Origin: Dechloromonas sp.
GTDB lineage: Bacteria > Pseudomonadota > Gammaproteobacteria > Burkholderiales > Rhodocyclaceae
Reading direction: 5' to 3'
Assembly (NCBI GenBank): GCA_017302355.1
Contig: JAFLDQ010000080.1
Coordinates: 1 to 14,940, forward strand
DNA length: 14,940 nucleotides
This document shows, in pieces, positions 10,053 to 14,940 of the stretch; position 1 is the stretch's first letter, and the number at the start of each line of letters is the position of its first letter. Under the pieces are notes generated by a model. That model worked only from the letters and a program-made list of their open reading frames with translations, was not told the origin of the DNA and did no database searches. The position numbers and the translations under genes are program-made.

Positions 10053-10695
10053 GTGCCGATCCGGGATGGCGCGCAGGTACTGCTTGCCGACCGGGGGCAA
10101 TGGGGGCTGCGGCCGGGCGATGTCGATTCGCTGTTGGCGGAAGAGCATCGCGCGCGGCTGGTCCGGGGATTCGTCGAGCGACAGGAGATGAGCGCCCTGT
10201 AGGCGAAGATCAAGGTGTTCCAAGGCAGCGTCGGGCGGTCGGCAATCGCGCCGGAGATCCTCCATGCGCCGTGGCTGTACGCCAGGCTGGAAGCCGTGGG
10301 CAGCGCGCGCAAGCTGTGGCGGCTTCCGTCCGGCGTACAACCTGCGGTTTGGGAGCGATACCGAAAGCCGGATCAGCAAGCCCGGCGACAGCCCGGCGGA
10401 GTGTGACTGGCGGGACCGGAAGGGAACCGAGGAAGCCAGGACGCCGTACAGGCACCGGGCGGCGGTGGCCGAACGGGTCAACGCCCGGGCGCGCGACCGA
10501 AGCCTGATCCGGCTGCCCGTGCGGGGGATCACGAAGGTCAAGGCAGTGGCCCACTTGTACGCCTTGACGCACAACCTGATGCGAGTTATCCGCCCGGCGC
10601 CGGAAGTGTCGAGGATGGAAACCCGCTCGTCCGAAATCCAGCCGCCGGCAGCAGAACCGTGGAAACCCCCGAGAAATCGACCCATCACCGCCTGA
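10053..10695 (+). pseudogene. decayed IS1182-type transposase
   Basis: Frame 3 from about 10053 reads a typical IS1182 N-terminus: DRGQWGLRPGDVDSLL, then HRARLVRGFVERQEMSAL. It then meets TAG at 10200-10202, where homologues have Tyr, and continues in the same frame with AKIKVFQG, GRSAIAPEIL, WLYARLEAVGSARKLWRL. From about 10320 the similarity moves to frame 1: FRPAYNLRFGSDTESR, then AVAERVNARARDRSLIRLP and GITKVKAVAHLYALTHNL, ending at 10693-10695. The central catalytic region between LWRL and FRPAYN, and another stretch before the C-terminal block, are missing. The gene is thus broken by a nonsense codon, a frameshift and at least one internal deletion. It closes the oxidoreductase cluster on the right. 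Exact element ends could not be located. Confidence 0.8.
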
Positions 10696-10808
10696 AACCG
10701 GATCACCAAATGGCCAATCGACCTCCGCCCGCATCCCGCGGCTCAAGCGCCCCCCGTACGCTCGGCTTGGCGTGCGGCAGAAAGAATCACAGGCCCTGAG
10801 GTTTCCAG

Positions 10809-10814
10809 GATAAT
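10809..10814 (+). promoter_or_regulatory. candidate -10 box for a leaderless transporter mRNA
   Basis: GATAAT ends 7 bp before the ATG at 10822 and no Shine-Dalgarno sequence precedes that ATG. The spacing is what a leaderless transcript would show. The -35 region is poor, so this is tentative. Confidence 0.3.
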
Positions 10815-10821
10815 CGGCCCG

Positions 10822-11718
10822 ATGCCCGCCGAAACCACCCGCTTCCACCCCAACCCTTATCTCCTGCTGACGCTGACCGCCCTCTTCTGGTCGGGCAACA
10901 TGGTGCTCGGCCGCGGGATTCGCGCCGACGTACCGCCGCTGGCACTGGCCTTCTGGCGCTGGGCCATCGCCTTCGTGCTGGTCCTGCCGCTGGCCCTGCC
11001 CCACCTGCGCGCGCAATGGCCGTTGCTGAAGGCGGGTTGGAAGCCGCTGCTGCTGCTCGGCCTGATCGGCGTCGGCGGCTACAACACCTTTGCCTACATC
11101 GCCCTGCAAACCACCTCCGCGACCAATGCGGTGCTGCTCAACTCGTTCATTCCCATCGTCACCATCGCCATCTCCTGGGCCTTTCTCGGCAAGCGCCTGC
11201 GCCGCCTCGAAGGTCTCGGCGTCGTCATCTCGCTGTGTGGCGCGCTGACCATCGTCGCCCGCGGCGACCCCGCCGTCCTCGCCCGCCTCAACCTCAATCT
11301 CGGCGACGTGTGGATGCTCGCCGCCGTGCTCGTCTGGGCCATCTATACCGTCGGCCTCGCCTGGCGCCCGGCCGGCATGCACCCTATGCTGATGCTGGCG
11401 GCGATGACCGCCGTCGGCCTCGCCACGCTGGCCCCCGCCTACGCCTGGGAAATGATGCAGGGCCGGCGGATCAACGTGAGCATCGGGTCGCTCGCCTCGC
11501 TCGCCTATGTCGGCATCTTTCCAAGCTTTCTCGGCTACATCTTCTACAACCGCGGCGTCGCCGAAGTCGGCGCCAACAAGGCCAGCCTGTTCATCCACCT
11601 GATGCCGGTGTTCGGCACCCTGCTCGCGGCCGTTTTTCTCGCCGAGATTCCGCACTGGTACCACTATCTCGGCATCGGCCTGATCTTCACCGGCATCTGG
11701 CTGACGATGAGAAAGTGA
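10822..11718 (+). CDS. EamA/DMT-family transporter
   Basis: 298 residues made of two EamA repeats, about ten hydrophobic helices in all. The first repeat opens with LLTLTALFWSGNMVLGRG and ends at GALTIVARG (about residues 10-150). The second runs from the LGDVWMLAAVLVWAIYTVG segment to the C-terminal GLIFTGIWLTMRK. This is the drug/metabolite transporter superfamily, inner-membrane exporters of amino acids or other small metabolites. The substrate is not predictable. ATG 10822 is the best start: it puts the first helix at the normal distance, although no ribosome site is visible. The TGA at 11716-11718 overlaps the ATG of the peptidase gene by one base, so the pair is translationally coupled. 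Confidence 0.88.
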   Translation: MPAETTRFHPNPYLLLTLTALFWSGNMVLGRGIRADVPPLALAFWRWAIAFVLVLPLALPHLRAQWPLLKAGWKPLLLLGLIGVGGYNTFAYIALQTTSATNAVLLNSFIPIVTIAISWAFLGKRLRRLEGLGVVISLCGALTIVARGDPAVLARLNLNLGDVWMLAAVLVWAIYTVGLAWRPAGMHPMLMLAAMTAVGLATLAPAYAWEMMQGRRINVSIGSLASLAYVGIFPSFLGYIFYNRGVAEVGANKASLFIHLMPVFGTLLAAVFLAEIPHWYHYLGIGLIFTGIWLTMRK

Positions 11719-12488
11719 TGGGGCTGCTCGACTGGTTCCGGCGCGGGAAGGCGGCCACGATTCCCGATGAATTGTGGGCGGCGACCGTTGCCACCCTGCC
11801 CTTTCTGGCGCTCCTCACGGTCGACGAGCAAAAAGCCCTGAAATCGCTGGCCGAAGGTTTCCTCGCCGAAAAGGAATTCAGCGCCGCCGGCGGCCTCGAG
11901 CTGAGCGACGAAATCTGCGTGTCCATCGCCGCCCAGGGCTGCCTGCCCATCCTCGAACTCGGCCTCGCCGCCTACCGCGGCTGGGTCGGCATCGTCGTCT
12001 ACCCGGACGAATTCGTCGTCCCGCGCCGCATCGAGGATGAGGATGGCGTCGTCCACGAATACGACGACGTGCTCTCCGGCGAAGCCTGGCCGGGCGGGCC
12101 GGTGATCGTTTCCTGGCACGACGCGGCGATGGCCGGCGAAGGCTACAACGTCGTCATCCACGAATTCGCGCACAAACTCGACATGCTCAACGGCGAGGCC
12201 GACGGCGTGCCGGCGCTGCACTCGGGGATGACGCGCGTCGCCTGGGAGGAAACCTTCCTCGCCGCCTGGGATGATTTCTGCACCCGCGTCGACGACGGCG
12301 AGGACACGATCATCGACCCCTACGCCAGCGACGACCCCGCCGAGTTCTTCGCCGTCGTCTCCGAGCACTTCTTCGAAACCCCCGACGTCGTCGCCGCCGA
12401 GTACCCCGCGCTCTACGACCTGCTCAGGCGCTACTACCGGCAGGATCCGCTGGCGCGCCTCGCGCGGACGGGGGGCGGTCACTCATAA
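11718..12488 (+). CDS. mtfA: M90-family zinc metallopeptidase, MtfA-like
   Basis: 256-residue soluble protein beginning MGLLDWFRRGK, the usual opening of the MtfA (Mlc titration factor A) group. The zinc-binding HEFAH is at residues 148-152, with E149 as the catalytic glutamate. The third metal ligand is probably E209 in DPAEFFAVVSEHFFE, matching the spacing in the E. coli protein. In E. coli, MtfA binds the glucose repressor Mlc and has peptidase activity; no Mlc gene is seen here, so its partner in this organism is unknown. The start overlaps the transporter stop at TGATG. A longer frame extending back into the transporter gene is a shadow. The stop TAA lies 5 bp before the MITE-like element, so the gene narrowly escaped disruption. 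Confidence 0.9.
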   Translation: MGLLDWFRRGKAATIPDELWAATVATLPFLALLTVDEQKALKSLAEGFLAEKEFSAAGGLELSDEICVSIAAQGCLPILELGLAAYRGWVGIVVYPDEFVVPRRIEDEDGVVHEYDDVLSGEAWPGGPVIVSWHDAAMAGEGYNVVIHEFAHKLDMLNGEADGVPALHSGMTRVAWEETFLAAWDDFCTRVDDGEDTIIDPYASDDPAEFFAVVSEHFFETPDVVAAEYPALYDLLRRYYRQDPLARLARTGGGHS

Positions 12489-12493
12489 TCCTA

Positions 12494-12506
12494 GAAACCG
12501 CAGTTG
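12494..12506 (+). repeat. MITE left terminal inverted repeat
   Basis: GAAACCGCAGTTG, perfectly complementary to 12707-12719. With the flanking TA and one chance base the match extends to 16 bp (12491-12506 against 12707-12722). Confidence 0.8.
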
Positions 12507-12706
12507 ACCGCTTGTATTCTCATGAGCAGCCCCATGAACACTGACTCTTGTCCCTCCGCCAAGCATCACCTGATCGGTGAGAGCGCTACGCACCCGCTGC
12601 CACGTCCGGTCGGGCGCCTGGCTTTGTCGCTCCGCCTTGCAGGCATCAGCCTGCCGCGTTGTCGCTTCGCGCCAGCCACCCGCCCAAACGCACCAGCGGG
12701 CGCGTC

Positions 12707-12719
12707 CAACTGCGGTTTC
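12707..12719 (-). repeat. MITE right terminal inverted repeat
   Basis: CAACTGCGGTTTC, the exact reverse complement of the left repeat. It is followed by the TA that is shared with the IS630 element. Confidence 0.8.
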
Positions 12720-12721
12720 TA

Positions 12722-12748
12722 GTGTAGTGCCGCGCTCTTGTCGAGACT
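12722..12748 (+). repeat. IS630 left terminal inverted repeat (imperfect)
   Basis: Starts G-TGTAGTGC, then GC, TCT and a CTTAA block that all recur in the reverse complement of 13856-13882. The perfect part is 8 bp; the remainder is partly matched. The inner boundary is approximate. Confidence 0.65.
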
Positions 12749-12765
12749 TAATTGGCGATTTTCCG

Positions 12766-12771
12766 TATAAT
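12766..12771 (+). promoter_or_regulatory. -10 box of the transposase promoter
   Basis: A consensus TATAAT lies 28 bp before the transposase ATG, which has GGAGAG upstream at 12789-12794. No clear -35 sits at 17 bp; weak candidates fall at the inner edge of the left inverted repeat. Confidence 0.5.
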
Positions 12772-12799
12772 GCGTAAGACATACTAACGGAGAGCTCAG

Positions 12800-13885
12800 A
12801 TGCGAGTTGCGCCCAAGATCGAACTGACCGAGGACGAGCGATTGGAGTTGACCAAACTGACGGCGTCCCGCCTGACGAGTGTGCGGCTGTCGCAACGCGC
12901 ACGCATCGTGCTGCTCGCGGCGGATGGGCTGCAAGACAAGGAGATCGCGGAGCAACTGGGCATCGGTCGAATTCAAGCGGCGCGCTGGCGCGGGCGCTAC
13001 GCGCAGAGTCGGCTTGGGGGAATCGAGCGGGACTTGCCGCGGGGCGCGCCGCCGACGAAGGTGGATCGCGCGCGCCTGGTGGCATTGACGACGCAGAGCC
13101 TGCCCGAAGCGGCGACGCATTGGAGTACGCGCAAGATGGCTGCGGAATTGGGCGTGCACAATGCCACCGTCTCCCGGCATTGGCGAGCAGCCGGGCTGAA
13201 GCCGCACCTCGTGCGCGGCTTCAAGGTTTCGCGTGATCCGAATTTCGTCGAGAAACTGGAAGACATCGTGGGCCTGTACATGGCCCCGCCCGAGCATGCC
13301 CTGGTCCTGTGCTGCGACGAGAAGAGCCAAGTCCAGGCACTCGACCGCACGCAACCCGGCCTGCCACTGAAGCAGGGACGCGCAGCCACCATGACGCACG
13401 ATTACAAGCGCAACGGCACGACCACGCTGTTCGCCGCCCTCAATGTTCTTGACGGTCAAGTCATCGGGCAGTGTCAGCAGCGCCACACGCACGCGGAGTG
13501 GCTCAAATTCCTGAAGAAGGTGGATCGTGAGACCCCCAAGGGCAAGGCCCTGCACCTGATCGCTGACAACTATGCCACGCATAAGCACCCGGCTGTGCAG
13601 GAATGGTTGGCCAAGCATCCGCGCTTCGTCATGCACTTCACACCCACTTCGGCTTCGTGGTTGAACATGGTCGAACGTTTCTTCCGCGACATCACCACCG
13701 AGCGGCTACGCCGTGGCGTCTTCACCAGCGTTCCCGAACTGGTCGCCGCCATCGATGACTATGTCGCTCATCACAATTCCAACCCCAAGCCGTTCATCTG
13801 GACCAAAAGCGCCCGCGATATCCTGCAGAAGGTCATCCGCGCCAACAGTCGCTTAAGATCTAAACAGAATGCAGCACTACATTAG
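12800..13885 (+). CDS. IS630 family transposase
   Basis: 361-residue intact DDE transposase. The N-terminal half carries helix-turn-helix DNA-binding segments: QDKEIAEQLGIG near 45-56, and TRKMAAELGVHNATVSRHW near 110-128. The catalytic residues are D173 (CCDEKSQ), D256 (IADNYATH) and E292 (SWLNMVERFF), with 35 residues between the last two, as expected for IS630. The start at 12800 has GGAGAG 5 bp upstream. The gene runs through the right inverted repeat, and its TAG stop is formed by the duplicated target TA (13883-13884) plus the next host base. Nothing suggests inactivation, so the element may still be able to move. Confidence 0.93.
   Translation: MRVAPKIELTEDERLELTKLTASRLTSVRLSQRARIVLLAADGLQDKEIAEQLGIGRIQAARWRGRYAQSRLGGIERDLPRGAPPTKVDRARLVALTTQSLPEAATHWSTRKMAAELGVHNATVSRHWRAAGLKPHLVRGFKVSRDPNFVEKLEDIVGLYMAPPEHALVLCCDEKSQVQALDRTQPGLPLKQGRAATMTHDYKRNGTTTLFAALNVLDGQVIGQCQQRHTHAEWLKFLKKVDRETPKGKALHLIADNYATHKHPAVQEWLAKHPRFVMHFTPTSASWLNMVERFFRDITTERLRRGVFTSVPELVAAIDDYVAHHNSNPKPFIWTKSARDILQKVIRANSRLRSKQNAALH
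13856..13882 (-). repeat. IS630 right terminal inverted repeat (imperfect)
   Basis: Read on the minus strand it begins A-TGTAGTGC and shows the same GC, TCT and CTTAA blocks as the left end. It overlaps the last codons of the transposase gene. Confidence 0.65.
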
Positions 13886-14085
13886 CGCATTGGCGGTCAT
13901 CGAAGCCATCGGCAGAAAACGCGGCTGCATTGTCGAGGGTTGCGGCGCGAACCCGGTCTCGCAAAGTTGCGTTGATCCTGCTGTTCGTTTGCCGCAATGT
14001 CAGGCCCGGGCCGATTGGCCTTGAAACCCCGGAAATTTGTGGTGCGGGCGCGTTGGTTGAAACAGGCTGCTGCGGTCGACGGTGA
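13885..14085 (+). pseudogene. ylqF: C-terminal remnant of ylqF/rbgA (ribosome biogenesis GTPase)
   Basis: Right after the IS630 element, the frame that includes codon 13884-13886 reads SALAVIEAIGRKRGCIVEG, which matches the C-terminal helix region of YlqF/RbgA, the GTPase needed for large-subunit ribosome assembly. Past about 13945 that frame loses similarity. The neighbouring frame from about 13960 resumes with RKVALILL, then RPGPIGLETPE, which corresponds to the family's final KAA-ILL and GRISLETPE segment. So there is a frameshift, substitutions and an eroded middle. The GTPase domain and circularly permuted G motifs are absent to the left, where the IS, MITE and mtfA lie. As YlqF is important for growth in many bacteria, an intact copy is presumably elsewhere in the genome. 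The identification rests on short blocks. Confidence 0.65.
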
Positions 14086-14375
14086 AAAAGACTGAAAAAC
14101 CGGGGTACCCGCCGCGCTTCAGTTATCGTTGCGCGCAGCAACCGAACGTAAAGCACCGATTCCTGGATACATGGCGAGTCTGGTTTCGGCCGAAGCAGCC
14201 ACCAGCATCACTTCCCAAGAACGGCCGCGCACGGCACCGGCATGTGCACTACGGAGTAGTTCCCACTATTGCAGCGGCGCATGCCATGAGGCAGAACGAC
14301 TGGAGAGCGTACCGAAATCGCCTGACTCTTCCCCTCGTATTCCTTGACATGATCCGGTAGCATTACCGAAATCCG
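14086..14375. other. unassigned intergenic stretch
   Basis: About 290 bases between the ylqF remnant and the terminator. Short frames exist on both strands (for example 14129-14347 on +), but none has a ribosome site, a recognisable motif or convincing codon pattern. I see no tRNA fold and no repeat. It may be decayed coding sequence like the segment before it. Confidence 0.5.
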
Positions 14376-14402
14376 GCCGGCGGCGCATGCCGCCGGCTTT
14401 TT
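14376..14402 (+). terminator. intrinsic (Rho-independent) terminator
   Basis: GCCGGCGGC, loop GCAT, GCCGCCGGC forms a perfect 9-bp G/C stem followed by five T. It ends transcripts coming from the left, and lies only 22 bp before the ATG of the restriction gene. That gene therefore needs either a promoter overlapping this hairpin or read-through. Confidence 0.88.
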
Positions 14403-14424
14403 GTATTCCGTTTGCGTGACACAC

Positions 14425-14940
14425 ATGACCACCAAACCACAACCCGCCGCCGTCATCGTCCAGCAAGGCAAAGTGCTGGATTTCATCGACGGCCAGACCC
14501 AACGCGAGGAAACGCCGGAGGAATATGTCCGGCAGGAGATCGCCAAATCGCTGGTGCGCGAATATGGCTACCCGAAGAAGGACATCGCTGTTGAATTCAC
14601 CCTGCGGCTGGGTAGCCGCAAGCCACGCGCCGATCTGGTCATCTTCACCGCCGATGCCGAGCACGTCCAGCAACCCGGCGACATCATCGTCGAATGCAAA
14701 GCGCAAAGCGTCAAATCCAGCGACCGCAAAGAAGGCGTCGGCCAGTTGCACAGCTATCTTTCGGCCTGTCCGAATACCGCCTATGGGATGTGGACCAACG
14801 GTCTCGAACGCTTTTGCTACCGCAAGGTCATCAAGGGCGGTCAGATCGTCTACGAAGAAATCCCCGATCTGCCCAGCTACGGCCAGAGCGGCGAAGATGC
14901 CGAGCGCCCGCGCTTCGACCAGTTGAAGCCGGCGACATCA
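14425..14940 (+). CDS. restriction-modification protein with HsdR-N-type nuclease domain (5' part)
   Basis: 172 codons open to the window edge. The N-terminal domain fits the type I restriction HSDR_N_2 fold: ETPEEYVRQEI (29-39) and LVREYGYPKKDIAVEF (43-58), then the nuclease core with D70 (RADLVIF) and E90-x-K92 (IIVECKA). KEGVGQLHSYLSAC follows, and then EEIPDLPSYGQ with RPRFDQLKPAT at the edge. In known proteins this last segment usually leads into an N6-adenine methylase domain, so the full product is probably a methylase/nuclease fusion or HsdM-like subunit. That is inference, since the gene is cut. The ATG at 14425 lacks a good ribosome site; GTG 14416 in frame is an alternative. It suggests a host-defence locus continuing to the right. 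Confidence 0.8.
   Translation, partial: MTTKPQPAAVIVQQGKVLDFIDGQTQREETPEEYVRQEIAKSLVREYGYPKKDIAVEFTLRLGSRKPRADLVIFTADAEHVQQPGDIIVECKAQSVKSSDRKEGVGQLHSYLSACPNTAYGMWTNGLERFCYRKVIKGGQIVYEEIPDLPSYGQSGEDAERPRFDQLKPATS

Larger units (their letters stand above)
12494..12719. mobile_element. MITE-like element, 226 bp, TA-flanked
   Basis: The element begins GAAACCGCAGTTG (12494-12506) and ends with the exact reverse complement CAACTGCGGTTTC (12707-12719). A TA dinucleotide stands on each side (12492-12493 and 12720-12721), as expected for target duplication by an IS630/Tc1-mariner-type transposase. The interior holds no transposase. It contains a perfect 6-bp hairpin (GCAGGC, ATCA, GCCTGC at 12639-12654) flanked by weaker symmetric arms. 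Frames run open on both strands but resemble nothing I know. The terminal repeats differ from those of the adjacent IS630 element, so another transposase must have moved it. Confidence 0.75.
12722..13882 (+). mobile_element. complete IS630-family insertion sequence (1161 bp)
   Basis: The ends carry imperfect inverted repeats: the left end has TGTAGTGC at 12723-12730 and the right end has GCACTACA at 13874-13881, with further scattered matches over about 27 bp. TA dinucleotides flank both sides (12720-12721 and 13883-13884), the expected IS630 target duplication. One intact transposase gene fills the element. The left TA is also the right target copy of the MITE, so this element inserted directly next to it. 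Confidence 0.85.

Noticed and set aside
12504..12722. 72-codon frame spanning the MITE
   Set aside because: It starts in the terminal repeat, stops at the target TA, and has no ribosome site or recognisable sequence. The opposite strand is also open, as expected for G/C-rich DNA with few stops.
12722..13882. IS630 as the source of the MITE
   Set aside because: The terminal repeats of the two elements do not match (TGTAGTGC against GAAACCGCAGTTG), so this transposase is unlikely to mobilise the MITE.
14344..14372. TTGACA consensus -35 upstream of the restriction gene
   Set aside because: TTGACA at 14344-14349 is perfect, but nothing resembling TATAAT sits 16-18 bp downstream (CGAAAT is the best). 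Not enough to call a promoter.

Overview
The window reads as high-GC proteobacterial accessory DNA, most likely from a betaproteobacterium. This is inference from the G/C-rich third codon positions, a DMT transporter/MtfA pair, a decayed ylqF tail that looks betaproteobacterial, and an ISAzo13-type transposase end. No ribosomal or other phylogenetic marker is present. All supported genes are on the + strand.

Left part (1-10014): the last 40 codons of an ISAzo13-type transposase are followed by a run of redox genes. In order these are a Tat-exported alpha/beta hydrolase with a cysteine nucleophile, a Tat-exported aldo/keto reductase (AKR), a hydroxynitrile-lyase-like cupin, a cytoplasmic paralogue of the AKR, a classical SDR, and a 5' remnant of a second kind of AKR. 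Then come an MFS carboxylate-type transporter, two SDRs about 92% identical to each other with two tiny ORFs between them, a complete AKR of the same type as the remnant, and a zinc alcohol dehydrogenase. Close spacing and ATGA overlaps suggest co-transcription in blocks. Together they look like import and reductive/oxidative conversion of small carbonyl or hydroxy compounds, but the substrate cannot be read from the sequence. No regulator gene is visible.

Middle (10015-12488): a decayed IS1182-type transposase closes the cluster. It has an in-frame stop, a frameshift and a missing middle. Next is a two-gene unit: an EamA/DMT exporter, possibly translated from a leaderless mRNA, and an MtfA-type M90 zinc peptidase, overlapping at TGATG.

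Right part (12489-14940): a 226-bp MITE-like element with perfect 13-bp terminal inverted repeats lies 5 bp after the mtfA stop. A complete IS630 element (12722-13882) abuts it and shares its TA dinucleotide. After the IS lies a frameshifted C-terminal remnant of ylqF/rbgA, then about 290 bases in which I recognise nothing, and a strong intrinsic terminator. The window closes inside the 5' part of a restriction-modification gene with an HsdR-N-type nuclease domain, probably a methylase/nuclease fusion, which suggests a defence locus continuing to the right.

I found no CRISPR array, tRNA or rRNA, and no clearly new multi-gene system. The most distinctive observations are the nested TA insertions, the Tat-exported/cytoplasmic AKR pair around the cupin, the AKR remnant acting as a leader to the MFS gene, and the coupled mini-ORFs between the duplicated SDRs.
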